From Geosiphon pyriformis (Eukaryota > Glomeromycota > Glomeromycetes > Archaeosporales > Geosiphonaceae): a stretch of 64,000 nucleotides of DNA. A program made the translations under genes and the position numbers. The notes beneath the pieces are model-generated. The model was not told the origin of the DNA, ran no database searches, and saw nothing but the letters and a program-made list of their open reading frames with translations. Of this stretch, positions 34,301 to 47,515 are shown piece by piece. The stretch is from NCBI GenBank assembly GCA_016748015.1, contig JAAOMT010000507.1:42178-106177 (forward strand). Reading direction: 5' to 3'. How positions within the stretch are numbered: position 1 is the first letter of the stretch; every line of letters begins with the position of its first letter.

Positions 34301-37300
34301 GGGCTGCTTCAGACTGAAATCCGATAACCATTTCGGTATTTTTCTTGACATTTTTATCCCCGAAATCATCCGAAATCAGAAGGTGGCTATCCATGATATT
34401 AATCAGTTGATCCCATAATCCACAATCAGCTGGATTAGTTCCGAAAACTCGAATCCTCTTGATACTACAGCTATTTTCAGGCCTTGGCATTAAGAATGTG
34501 TGTTTCAAGCCATCGATTCTTGCATAGAGTTCAAGGTTTTCGGAAAGATTAACAAAAATGTTAAAAACGTTTATAACTGAGGTAATTTTAAGTTTGATTG
34601 TCGCTCGTGAGGTTTTTTCAGGAAATAGAAGTTCATTGGAATGTGAAAAAGAACTATCTGGCTTGATGCAAAAGTTGGGCGCTAGTTGGATCAGGTTCAT
34701 GATGGCGACCAGAATACAATAATGGTAAAATAATGAGTATATAATCGTGAGCTCTTCGAAACTTAGTGTCGCTTCCAAAAAAAGTTCGTTTTTTGAATGA
34801 TCAACATCGAGTTTGCATTTGCCTTCAATTTTTTTTATGCTGATCAATGGTCTAGTCTTTCTTAATAGATCTAAATCCCATAGAGCTAAAATTGGAATCA
34901 ATTTAAATCCTCTCAAGACGCCTCGTATTTTACCACCAACGTTATCGCCCGACTCAAAAGGATCATCATTAGCAGAAAGCCCAAGACCGACTCTTTCCTG
35001 ATAAGACACAATTGGATCAACGCAAGCTCTGACGCCACGGTAATCTAAAACGATCGCTTCCAAACGAGCTTCAAAACCACGGGAAACCGATGGATCTATC
35101 AAACAATCTATTTCTGCTACCTTAATCTCAACCGAGTTCAAAGAAAAATGAAATTGCAAAGTTTCGGGGATCCAAGGCGTTTCAATGCCTGGGGTGAATA
35201 AGTTTGATGATGGATCGACATATGTTTCCGACCTTACAATATTATTTCCACCATCCTCGAATTCGCTTTCTTCTTTAACTTTCTGGATAATTTTTTCCAG
35301 CAAAAAAAAATTATTTTTATTGCATAATCGAACCTGAAACCCGTCAATAAGACAGCTGAGGCTGATCTGAAACGTTTCTTTTTCTATTACAGGATTCATT
35401 TCAAGAAAGGTGCCAAGTGCAGATGAAATGATATTTAGCTCGCAGGAATGATTGACTAACAAATCATTTTCCAGTGTATATAAACGCAGGTTTCGAGATT
35501 TCAAACTTGCAACAAGATTATAAATCAAGGAAAATGCAGGAGGCGTCCAACCCTTTACATAGCGTCGCGACAAGGTGCGCTCATGTTGTGTAGATGTGAG
35601 ATTATCTAATTCCCTATAATCCCCATTCAGATTGAGAAGAATATCTTGGAATCCGAAAGCAATTTGTGAATCACTACATCCCATTGATTTATTCTCTTGG
35701 AATGGGATTCCAGTTATTTTAAAATTGGGACGTAGAATTGCTACATTAAGAACTGCTTTTGGTATATTTTGAAGTTGTTCTTGGAAATATGTAGAAATTA
35801 GGGATGGCGAAGCTGAGGGTATTTTGGAAGGTGGCTTAAGCTTGACACTGATTTCTTCAGAAGCCTTTAGAGTTTTTATTATCCTGTGAAAGGAGTCAAT
35901 ATGAGTGTAGTCAATAATCACTTCTGGAATGCTAATTTCTAAATCGCCAATCACTGAAAAAGAATTGGGGTCTTCATCATCTTTAATATTATCAAGAGGC
36001 GTCGTAATTTGCAAATGATGTATGATTTTGTCAATTTCCATCAAGCGAGTTTTGCCCTTGGTGTCAGCTAAATCCGAATAAACACTGGCTATTTCAAAAT
36101 CAAAATCGAACGATCCCACCTTGGATTCCTCAATAAATGAAATTGATTTTCGAAAACAATCAGAAATCAATTTATCATTTCCGAAATCTTTTCTTCTGAG
36201 AGATGTAGAGAAATCGGTAACGTTTAAATCAACTCCGATGGGGATGTTTGTTTCCTCTTCTAGACATAAACGTTCATATTGTAAGTGTACCTGCCCAATG
36301 GATAATGATATGTAACTGAGAAATTCAATAGGCGTCCTTTTTCGACGCTGAGGAAGTATTTTACGACCAATTGGTGTATCTAACAATGATGCCATTGTAA
36401 ATGAACGTGAATGCGAAATCGCTGGACGTCGAGATAAAGGCTTAATGACAGCTTCAGCATGGTTTTTTGGAAATGCAACCTTGATAGCGTTGCTTATACG
36501 TAATATTCCATCAAGTCCCACAATAATTTTTTGGAATAATAAATTGAATTCAAGAGCGATGATGGAGGTACATGCGGGTGAAAGATCACATGACAGGTTG
36601 ATAGTTGATGGATAAGGAAAGACAATAGCTGGAGATAATTTTAGAAACTTTTGTTGATCGGATTTTTGATTTGAAGAAAGAGATTCAATATCGATAATTG
36701 ATAGCGAAGAGTAGTTCAAACTAAGATTGAGTACTTTATTTGAGAATACATGGCGAGTATTTTTGATGGAATGATGTTCTTGAGTGAGATGATCCCGAGA
36801 AGGTTGATGATACTGGGCACAATTTTTATTCGTGGTATTTTCAACTTGTGCGAATAAATTTGAATCTAAAGAAACATCTTCAATGCTAAATTGACCTAAA
36901 TCGTCTATTAAAATCTCCAAATTGGTAATGTGAAGAGATATATAATTTGTAATTGCAGATAAAAAGAATTGAAATGGAATCGCGGATATTTTAGCAACAG
37001 CAAACTTCAGCACCCAAACCGAGGACCACCATGCCTTTTGAGGAACTACAGAGATTAAACTTGGTTGACGAGCGTGAGATCGCTTTCGGGGAGGAGATTG
37101 GAATAGTTTTAGGGAAGAGATATTTAGTTTGGCATCCTTGATTATCAAGGTAACCCATGCTCTTTTCCCCAGGTGTGGTTTGGATAAATGAAAGTGAAAC
37201 TTTTGAACGGTGATACGATATGTATATTCATGGGTGCCGACCAATCGAATTCCGAAATGTTTAAGATCCGAAAGTGAGAAAAGCCCTATGGAGCCAATTC

Positions 37301-37418
37301 GAACTTGAAACTTTTTATCCAAAAGACGTAAGAGGAACTGAAGGCTATAATAGAGTACAAGAAAAAGAAAAAGAAGGAGGAAAACTTCGAAAATAGTCAT
37401 TTGGGATAGAGATTTCAT
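28313..37418 (-). CDS. FMP27: Bridge-like lipid transfer protein BLTP2 (Fmp27/Hobbit/SABRE family), 2902 aa, 6 exons
   Basis: Predicted exons (minus): 37418-32547, 32462-31619, 31545-31409, 31329-28945, 28858-28744, 28668-28313. All introns are GT-AG, 73-86 nt, and the exons join without a frame break to 2902 aa, close to known fungal members. Residues about 7-30 form an N-terminal membrane anchor (TIFEVFLLLFLFLVLYY). The family signature GFWDKFRLIMHIRI is at about residue 1426, followed by GGGDVRF and NPYLVTGPGSGF. Exon 2 carries the next conserved region (AFAWISLFDNAMFIPIRQG). Exon 4 has a coiled-coil around EMVASLQQRIRQMDEF and the conserved LYWREMEPVAGIAVVEHFEV near residue 2550; exon 5 has the C-terminal block FTLPTIIYQNKTWSWLDLL. 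Family members form long hydrophobic grooves that move lipids at ER-plasma membrane contacts. The tail is Ser/Asp-rich and basic at the end. Confidence 0.9.
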
Positions 37419-39850
37419 TCGTGGATTTTTGTTTGCGCGTATTATAGACGAAATGCATCTTGTGATCAGTGTGGTGTTACGATGAAACGATTTTAAATTA
37501 ATAAATTACTTTTTTTTTTTTTAATGCAGAATTCGATTAAAATTAAAATTAAAATTAAATTAATATATAAAAATTTAAATTAAAAGATTTTTATATGGTT
37601 AATAAATATAATTTGAAAGAGCAATCATTATTATTTCATTCAAAAAATACAAAGGTTTTTTCACTTAAAAAATCGTTTTTTAGAAGATGGGATTGGAATT
37701 ATTTCTTTAAATAAATGAAAAAAGGTTTTCTTTGAACATAATAAAAATTATAATTCCAAAAAGGTTAATTATGTTTTCGATTATCATTGCTATTTTCAAT
37801 CTAAACGAAAACGAATTTTTTTCCCTTGACAAATCTAAAAAAGGAAAAGGATAACACCTTAAAAGATCAATGCCAAACAATTTCAATTTTTAATTAAAAT
37901 ATATTTATTTGTTTATTTATTAATTTATGAACCCCAAATTATATAGAAAATGACCCACGCAGTTTTAAATTTTCTGTTTTCTTTCCACAAAGTCCATTTG
38001 TACGAGTTTGAAAAATTTTAGTTTAAAACTCTTAATTATCTGAAGCATGACTCGCATTTAACTGGTGGCCAAGTGGTTTGAACACGGAACCAAATCAAGA
38101 CGATATAAAGTCGAGGAATTAAAACGATTATCGAACCTACCGAGACTCATAGTAACGATTATATAAGATATTTGATTTGATCAACGATAATCTTTTAGAC
38201 ATTGGGGAGGGGGCATTAAAGTTGGCATACTTCAAATATAAAAGATTCAGAAGTACAGTGAATAAGACAGCGGCCTTTGAAAATTTGTAACGTATTCATG
38301 ATTTATTTTAATCTCGCTGAGAAAAGGTAAAGCTAGAACAAAGAATGCTAATTTATAATAAAATTTTATCAAAAATTTGAAAACTTTGAGGATTGGATTA
38401 CTTAGGTAAATATGAAACTTTTCACATCTTTTCCGTTACTTATTAGGAATGAATAAAATTTATTATATATTCATTTAATTTAAGACTTAAAATAATAATT
38501 GTTTCACTAATTTTAGCTAGATCATATCAATTTTTTGAAGGAACACAAGGTATGTGGCTAAATCCTCATAAGTTTTTTTCAAAAATCTCTTTTAAAATGT
38601 CAACATCTAAATTGGGCAAACTGTATTATATTTTTGAGCAGGAGGGATACGTGAAACGGATGAAATACAGAAGCGGATCGATATATCATGTTCAACGATT
38701 TTTTAAAAAATAGGAATGGTGGAGCATGAGAAATGATTCAAAGAGAAAGATCACACCTACTATTACGCAGTACATTCGTCATGATGATTCAATATCTACT
38801 AAAAGTTTACCATTGAACAATAACAAAAAGCTTGTAGAACGGGCCCAACGAAACTTAAATGATGATTGAAATTGAAACGGTTTTTATAGATGAAATGGTT
38901 TTCCCAACTATTCCGGAATACATTAGGAATCTTTAGTATAAAAATATACGTCCAGTTTGCCATCTAATAGCCCGGATTTAAAATAAGGTGAGCGAATTAG
39001 AACAGTTTATGCAGGGGTGGGAAAATATTCCAAGATCTACCCTAATTAGATTAGTCGATTCAACAGTGCTGTGAGATGGTGATCGCGAATCATGGAGAAA
39101 GAATTCGCTATTAAATAGATTGGATAAAATTTTATTGTACTTTTTATCAATCCAATTTTTTATGCACCATACTATAGCTGCAAAAAATTTTATGAATGCT
39201 AATGGGAGTGATCCATTTATTTTGGATCATTTCATGGAATTTCTAAAATAACTTGTGTCACTGATCTTTAAGTGTCTCAAAAATTTTATACTCTCAGTGA
39301 AATTCAAAGTTCTGTTTTGATTCAGACGCAAAAGTCTAATTGGTGTCGCCCTAAAGGATTTAAAGGGAATGAACAAATGAATAATCAATCTTTAAAATAA
39401 ATTTCCCGCATTTTTCACAAAATCATTATCGACGACGATAAAATGATCTATATCCGGTTGCTTTGTAATACTCCTTTTACTATGACGGTCTTCTTATCCG
39501 TATGCATATGACATAGTAATTCTTTTGCAGAGATACTTTGCCTTAGAATTAGTCCAGTATCATTGATTTGATAAAGAGAAATATTGTTTTTGGTCAAGAA
39601 ATTTTGTCAATTGAATCTGGCACCACGAAAAGGGGAAGTAGTCTCGATAAATGAATTTTCTGTTCAAATGAAACAAAATCGATTCAATCTGAAAAATATG
39701 GTAAATTTTTAGTATATACTTAGCCTTATTCTCTTCTAATGGAAAAAATTGGTTAAACAAAACAGTTCATCCTTCTGTCTGAATTATTGGCTTCAAGTAA
39801 TTTGTCCAAAAATAAATCAATGAATATATAATCTTTAGTTTCTTTTATTA
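37419..39850. other. Intergenic, no gene recognised
   Basis: Promoter side of the lipid-transfer gene followed by AT-rich DNA. The stretch 38.7-39.5 kb has higher GC and short open segments with several stops in each frame, so it may be an old gene or transposon remnant, but I cannot assign it. A 66-codon ORF (39560-39760, minus) is not convincing. Confidence 0.4.
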
Positions 39851-42800
39851 GCAATACATATATTTTATTGATTTTGAAAAAAAAATTATTTTAATTATGT
39901 AGTAAATTTCAAAGAAATAATATACATAAAGCACATATTTTAAAATCAGCTGATTAAAATTTGTTTAAATTTTAATCATGTTAAAATAAAAAAAACCAAC
40001 AAAATTAAAAATATTGAAAATTGAAAATATTAATTGATGTTGATTATATATACTTATTAATAAATTATTATTATTATTATTTATGTTATATTAATTACCT
40101 AGTTTATTTTTGAAATTAATTACTAACTTGATTAATAATTTAATTATTGATTTTTTATTAAATATATAAATATAATCTTTTAAAGCTACAAAAAGTCATT
40201 ATATTTTAAAAATAAAAAATAAATATACAAATATATATAAATAATTGTGTTTATATAAATTGAAATTGTTATCTTATAATAAATAAGCTTTATATTAATT
40301 GTAATTAATTGTGTTTATTTTATTGAATTATGTTTATAATAAATAAACATTATGTTAAATACGACTTCATTAAAATATTATTTTTAATTAAATTAAAATT
40401 ATAACAGTTATATTATTTTTGTTAACAATTATAAATCTATTTTTTGTGTTTTTAAATTTTTTTGTTATGTTAAAATTTATATTTAAAATTAATTTTATTA
40501 ATTAGATAATTTACATTTTTATTTTTTATTTTAACTTTTGTTATTTATTAACTTTAACTTATAGCATAAAAACAATTTTTTTTAAAATTGTTAAAAATTA
40601 TTATTAATTATTTTACAATTATATTATAATAAAATATTGCGAAATTTTTAAGATAAATTTACAATTTCACTTTTGGTTTTTTTATATTTGTAAAATTTTT
40701 ATATTTTTGAGTTAAAAAACCAATTATTAAATACTTTATTTGTAAAAAATAATAAATAAACCATAAAAATTGTTAGATTTTTTTAATTATTAAAATTAAC
40801 AAATTGCTGTAATAATAATAAAAATCAATTTTATGTTAATATATAAAACTTAATAAAATAATTAAAATTTTAAAATTGCAATTATAACAAATTAATACAA
40901 TAATAAAAATTGCAAATTATAAATAATTAAAAAAAATACTTTTAAGATTTTTTTAACTATATAACTTTTTTTAACATTTTTTTATTTCTTAATTTTATAA
41001 ATCTTATGTTTACAATTAAACCATTTTTTGTTAATATAATTATAAATAAATATAAATTTAAAGTAATTTTTATTTCTTTTAAAAGCATTTTCTAACTGTA
41101 AGTTTTTAATATTGTTATAATTATTAAGTCTTTTAACAATACAAATTACTGTTTTTTTGATTTTAAAAAAACAATACTTATTTTTTTATAATATTTTTTT
41201 TATAATGTTTTTTCTTATTACTACTTAAATAATTAAAAAAAACAAAACAACAAAAAAATAATTTCTTTATTTTTAAAACCTATTTTTTAAAAAAATAGTG
41301 AATTGGTTTTTTTAGTTTTTAATGCTTTTACCAGTTTTATAGTATCAATATAATTATGTACTTAATTTTGTTTTAGTTATAAACAATAATAATAATAATA
41401 TAATTATGAATTTGGTTTATATAATAAATTTTTATTTATAACTAATTTTAAAAAAACACAAATTATATATATATTTATAAAAATTGAGCTAATAAAATAA
41501 AATTTAAAAGTTTTTACTTTAAACATATTATTAATATTTTTATTTGAATATTTAATATTATATTAAAATTAAAATAATTTATATTTAGACTGTGTTTATA
41601 TTTTTATTAATAAATTTATGTTAAACTGACTTGTTTTTGTTATTTTATACTAAATACAGTAAAGTTAAACATGTATTTACTAAATATAATTTATATAAAA
41701 AACTTTTTAATATTATTAAAAAATATGTAAATATAATTGATAAATAATAATAATAATTAATATATATATATACAAAAAACAGATTTTTATTGTCTATTAT
41801 ATTATTTTTAATAATAAAACTTAAACTTAAATTGTAAATAGTGTTTTTATTAATTTTTTATTTGTTTTTTTTTTAAATATTAGTTTATTAATAAATAATA
41901 AATTTTTTTAATTTATTTTTGAATTTAAAATTTAATATGTTAATATGTAATTTAAAGTTTCTTTTTTTTCTATTTTTTTTAATGAAATTTTTTATTTTTA
42001 AGTTCTATTGTATTTAGCTTTATAATTATAAAATTAAATGGTTTAAAAAAGCTTTTAAAATCTTTTAATATTGTTTTTTATGACTAAATAGTTTAAATTT
42101 TAATAATAATTTTTTAGATTTTTTTTTAATAACTATCTTTTTAATATTACATATAGTAATATTTTAAATAAAACTAAACAATTTTGCAAAGCAAAAAATA
42201 TTTTAAATTACTATAAAAATATAAATAATTTGATATTTATTATTATTAAGACTAAATTAAAAAATTATATTAAGTTTTAGATTGGAAATAAGTTTAATAA
42301 TATAAAAATATTTACTTTTGATTTGAATTTTGATTATTTAAATTTTGATATTACAATTATAATAAATAATAGTTTAATCTAATATATGTATAAAATTTCT
42401 AGAATTGTAATTTATTTCTTGTTAATTAAATTGCTGTTTAAAAATAAGCTTTTTGTTTTAATTTTAAAATTTTATACTAATATTTTTGTAAAAATACATA
42501 TAATTCAAACTGATAATATTAAATTTTTAATAGCTAAAACTGTAAATAAGAATTTTTTATAGTTTAATTAGTAATTTCAATAAAAAAAGCTTTAAAAAAT
42601 GTGCTAACTTTAAGAAATATTTGGATATTGGCATGATTAACTCTTTAATAAACAATTTAACAATTAAAACTACAACTTAAAAAAATTTAAAGAAAATAAA
42701 AAAGACTATTAATTATATTTTTGCTTCTGTAAATTTTGTTAATATTATAATTAATTATAAGATATTAAGTATAAAATTTTTTTTAATATTAATTACCAAG

Positions 42801-45780
42801 CTGTTTTATTTTAGTAAATTTAGATGGTTTTTTAAACATATAATTGATCATTTTATAAAGATAGATAAGCAAAACTGGTAAAAATACAATTAATAAAATA
42901 CAAATATTGTTAAATAAATTCATTTTAAAAATCTTTTTTTATTAATGGCAGTTAATTTAGATAAAAATTTTAATGATTTTAGAAAAAACATAAATTTAGA
43001 TATAATCTGAAATTTTATTTGTAATATAGTGTATTAATTAGCTAATAAATTATTTGTAAAGATTTGGTCTTATAATTTCGATAATATTATGATCAAAAAA
43101 TTATCTAAATTATTTAAGTTAAAACTTATGATTTTAAAATCATTTACATTAATAAATTTGTAATTGTATTTTAAAAATATTAAGATTATAATTATTTAGA
43201 ATTTAGTGAATATAAAATATAAAATTATAAATATTAGATTTGTTTTATTTCAAGCAAAAAGATCTTATTATGTATTTAAGTTTTATAAATTTAAATTGTT
43301 ATAAAATCAAAAATTTGGTCATTTAATTTTAAGCATATAAATAGTTTTGTTGAACACAATATTCGATTTGTAACTTTATCAATATTCTTTTTTGGCATAT
43401 ATTAATAATAATATTTTTTTTAATATAAAAAAAAATTAGATATAATAAATTGCTTGGGGTAATTAAAGATATACCAAATAAAAAGACCGCTAATTTGTTT
43501 AGAATTACAAATAAACTTTGAAAATATTGTAATAAGTTTGTTTTAAAACTATTTTTAAATTTATTAAATTTGTGTTTATTGTGTAAATTAGTTTTTATGT
43601 TTTAGAAAAAAGTCTGAACGTTTATAATCCTAATAAATACTAGACCTATTGTTTTAATTGAAACTACTAGAAAAATTTTTTTTCTAACAAAATATCTTTT
43701 GTTTATAAAAAATTTAATATGCTTTGTAGTAATAATTTTTTGGTTTTAAAAGATACATTTATTTAATTTTCTATCTTTACAGTAAGCATAATAATTAATA
43801 CTATCTTAAAAAAGAATAAAAAACTGTGGTTAGTTTTTTGAAACATGTATAAAACTTCTGATTCTGTAAAATCTTATTATTTAAGATATAGTTTAATTAA
43901 AATTAAAATGTATAAAAATTTATTAGATTCTTTAATAGCAAGTATAATAATAAAGTCGATTAAATAATAACATATTTTGGTTTAATTAATAATTATATTA
44001 TGTATAATAGTCTTAATTAAAATAAAATTTTCTCTTTACTGCTTTGAAAAATATTTTATAATCTTATTTTGTATAAGATAAAAAAGCATAAAAGTTTATT
44101 ACTAAATCTGACAGAATTAAGATTAAAACTGGTCTGGCTTTTTATTTAACTATTAGTATTTTTATTAATAACGTAATTTAAATCAAAAATAATCAAACTA
44201 CAAATCAATGTATTTTAAATATAGTAAGCAAATTTTATAAAATCAATAACACTTTAATTAATAATAATAAAACTGTAGTTATTTTTATTAACTAAAAAAT
44301 CAAAAATATTTCTTTATTAATTAATAATTTGCCAATTTTTATTGCAAAAAAAAAGAAAGTTATACAGATATTTGGGCATTTTTTTTATAAAAAGCTTATT
44401 TAAGTTTAGTTTAACTAAAATATATTTGAATATTAAATTTTTTGTAAAAAAAAGTTATCATAAATAAACAGTTTTTTTATTTGATTTTAATAATTTTATA
44501 TTTTATTATAAGCTATAAAACTTAATTTAGGTTTGTATTAAAAAGTATATATAATAAATAGAATGTTATAATTATAAAAAAACTAAAAATTAAGACTAAT
44601 TTATCAAAAATTTATCTATTATTGTATAACTTAAAGTCTTTTAACTAAATTTAAACTGAATACAAAATGGTTACTATTATGGTAAATTTGGTAATATTTT
44701 TAGTATATTTTTTAATTATTGTGTTTTGAATTTGCAAATCTTGATTTAGATGCTATACAGTTTACTTATGTTTTTTATTAGACTGTTAATTGCTTTTATT
44801 AATAATTTTCTGGTTAATATAAAATTTTTCTGGGTTGTAATATATTTTTTTCTAATAATTTCATAAATGTTTTTTATTTTGTGAATAAAGCTTCTATTTT
44901 AGATATATTGGGCTATTTAACCTATTTTAAAATAATTTATTTTCTTGAAAAATTCAACATAGCTTTTGCAAATCAGCTTTTAAGTAGATATAATTACTGC
45001 TTTAATTAAAAAAAAAATTATTATTGGAAGAGACTTAATCTAAAAAAATTCGTTTCTTCATATTTTAATACTATGGTGAATTTTATTGAGATAAGTAGCC
45101 TAGTTAGCAAAAAATTGTTTTTGTTATTTTATAAGAATTTGTTTAAATTATAGCATTTTAATATAATCTAAAATAGTTTAAAAGACATTTCTTTAGATAA
45201 AATATTTGTTTAAACAAATGATTTCATTAAAAATTTTGGCTTATTAGATATCGTTAAAGAAGTAACTACATATTTTCTGATTTAAACATCAATATTAGTG
45301 TAAGTATTTATAGTTTATATTATCAAATTTGGCTGAATTACAAGCTATTGTTTTATTATTTAAATGTGTGCTGGTTTTTAGTATGGTGGTTGTTTATTTG
45401 AATCATCAAATAATTCTAAATACTTGTAAAATAAATTAAGTTTGGTTTGTTTTAATCTTTATAATTGAAGTTGAATTAAAAAAAGACACATTTACAATAT
45501 TATTTATAATAAAAATTAAGTATAAGATAAGTCAAAATTAAGAATTATTTAGGTAATATAAGAAATAATTGTGTTAACTTATTTGCTAATAATGGTATAA
45601 ATTTGAATTTCATGTTGTTAATCAATGTTAAGAAAAAATTTTTTATGGTTGATGACAATAAAATTTTTATTCAACTTTTTAAAAAGGCAATCAGAAAATT
45701 CATTTAAATTCAATCTTTGTTAATTATATTTTTATTTTATTGGTTTTATTCCTTGTTTTTAAATAAATACTTAAAGAGCT
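39850..45780. repeat. Second extremely AT-rich block (decayed transposons)
   Basis: Nearly 6 kb of AT-dominated DNA with stops in every frame. The left end (about 40,130-40,200) matches the arm segment of the foldback element at 7 kb. The right third holds a LINE ORF2 relic. No intact gene. Confidence 0.75.
43448..45300 (+). mobile_element. LINE ORF2 (reverse transcriptase) relic
   Basis: Plus-strand reading reveals a non-LTR reverse transcriptase through many stops. KLLGVIKDIPNKKTANLF with NKL-stop-KYCNKFVLKLFLNLLNLCL at 43448-43590 is the segment before the RT core. NTRPIVLIETTRKI at about 43,645-43,690 is a fingers-region motif. KKNKKLWLVF-stop-NMYKTSDSV at about 43,815-43,875 is the position of the first catalytic Asp. 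SIFINNVI at about 44,155-44,180 replaces the F-x-D-D box, followed by ILNIVSKFYKINNT and INNNKTVVIFIN. Stops fall at conserved Trp and Gln positions. A thumb-like and C-terminal region appears to continue to about 45.3 kb. This may be the partner reading frame of the ORF1 family at 9-11 kb; that link is inferred. Confidence 0.7.
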
Positions 45781-47240
45781 AAATTTGAAAAACTAGCATG
45801 TATCTCTTTAATAAGAGGAATTACGTATAACCCTAAAACATTCGATTACATGTGAATGATCGTGATGGAGTTTACCAAACATGAAAATATTTATTGTCAA
45901 ATATTTATTCTACTCTGTTAGTCTCACAAATTTTAAATAGCATTTGGTATTGCATATAAATTTTTTAAAAGCGCAATGTAATATTTGATACTTTCTAAAA
46001 TTCTTAAAAACCATAAAAAGATTAAATAAAATTTTCTTTATAAAGTTTTTTTGCCATTTTTTAGAAAAATAATGTTATTTTATGTGAGTCAAAGATTTAA
46101 TTGTGTTTTCAAGAAATTAATATTACAATTAGATAAATAAATGATAATTTATTCAAAATCATATTTAATTTCTACCAATAAAAACTACTAATATTATAAA
46201 GTTTCAAATTATATTAAAATAACAGCATAATTTAATTTAATAGTTTATAATAACTAATTTCATATATTGGTTATTTTTAATATTAAAAACTAGATGATAA
46301 AAATACGATAAACATTGTTTAAAAAATAACTTTTATGTGTCGGCCTTTTGAAATTTGGAAACGCGATAAATTTTGATTATGGTGTTGCTTCTAATCGCTT
46401 CGCCCAAGAATTAAGCCTGATTATCTCTGTTCAAAATTGATTCGACTTAGTTTAATTGATTTTTATTAAGATTATTTATGTTTCAAAAATAATTCATGAA
46501 ATTAGGATGAAGCCAGTCAAAAAATGAATCATTGCTAAACATTTTTTAGAAAAATTATTCAATCGATTGGAAAGCCTATAAAAGTGCAATTTTATGATTT
46601 TTTTCCCAGTGTTAAGTTTTTATAAAATTTATAGAATCGGTGGCTTATTTTTTTAAAAATATCATGTGAAAAACCGAATTCAAAAAAAAGCCAAATAAAT
46701 AAAACACGGTTTTTTTGTACTGAATTAAAAATATATAGTTTTTATTTAAATGAAAACTAAAATCTTCTTCTCAATTTATTGTTGTAAACCCATTAGCTTT
46801 GTATCATAATAGTATCTAATTATAAGATGCTCAAATTTTGATGAGATTAATATGTATATATTTAAATAAGTTCTTTAAAAGTGAAATTTCTTGAGTGAAA
46901 ACTTTTGATTAGATTTTCTCTGCTTTCTAAAATTTTCAAAAACTAAATATTAATTTTAATAATAAAAATAAAATATATATATTACAAATTGTGTCTTCTA
47001 CTTTTTTTAAAGATATTTAACTGTTAATTAAGCTTTTTTACAAACTTTGTAACTACAAATAACAAAGTATTTTGGACAACTAAATAATTTTTTATGTTTG
47101 AAAAACAATTCACTACTTAAAACTGAAAAAAATTTATAAAAAAGGCATAAATAAGTTCTTTCATAAAATAATGTCTATTTCTGTAACCAATTTATAACCC
47201 TATTGATATTGAAACCGTACTTGTGACCTTAATCCACATC
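45780..47240. other. Intergenic, no gene recognised
   Basis: AT-rich DNA with normal-looking fragments but no ORF, RNA gene or repeat that I can support. Confidence 0.4.
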
Positions 47241-47372
47241 CTAATCCTGATCTTCAAATGGATTGAAACACTGATTCTGAGGTGCAGGGATCGGTAGAGC
47301 CGAGATATGTGTGAGAAGAATTGTTACCACCAAAAGAATAATGAATGCATGGGTGAATCGTAGGTGCAACAT
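47241..47372 (-). CDS. Candidate small secreted peptide, 43 aa
   Basis: A 43-codon frame from the ATG at 47372 to a TAG. The first residues are MLHLRFTHAF, followed by a hydrophobic core (IILLVVTILL) and a small-residue region THISALP that suits signal peptidase. The predicted mature peptide is only about 19-20 residues, Pro/Asn/Gln/Asp-rich with one Cys, ending FEDQD. A TATA-like string (TATAAAAA on the minus strand, 47508-47515) lies about 136 bp upstream. Short frames with a signal-like N-terminus can arise by chance, and a 3' exon may be missing. If real, it would be a small secreted protein or peptide hormone-like molecule. Confidence 0.4.
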   Translation of the reverse strand: MLHLRFTHAFIILLVVTILLTHISALPIPAPQNQCFNPFEDQD

Positions 47373-47507
47373 TTTGAAAAAATTAAAATTGATAGGAAAA
47401 TCAAAAAAGTTATTTACTGGAAACTTTAATGTTTTTAAAGAAAATTTTGTTAATTTAATTGATTGATTTCAAAGGTGCTTTTTTTTTTGGGTGGGCCTTC
47501 AACCTTC

Positions 47508-47515
47508 TTTTTATA
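47508..47515 (-). promoter_or_regulatory. TATA-like element of the 43-aa peptide gene
   Basis: TATAAAAA on the minus strand, about 136 bp before the ATG at 47372, in a stretch without other genes. Confidence 0.3.

Noticed and set aside
31054-36315. Plus-strand ORFs opposite the lipid-transfer gene
   Set aside because: Shadows of a conserved 2902-aa protein on the other strand.
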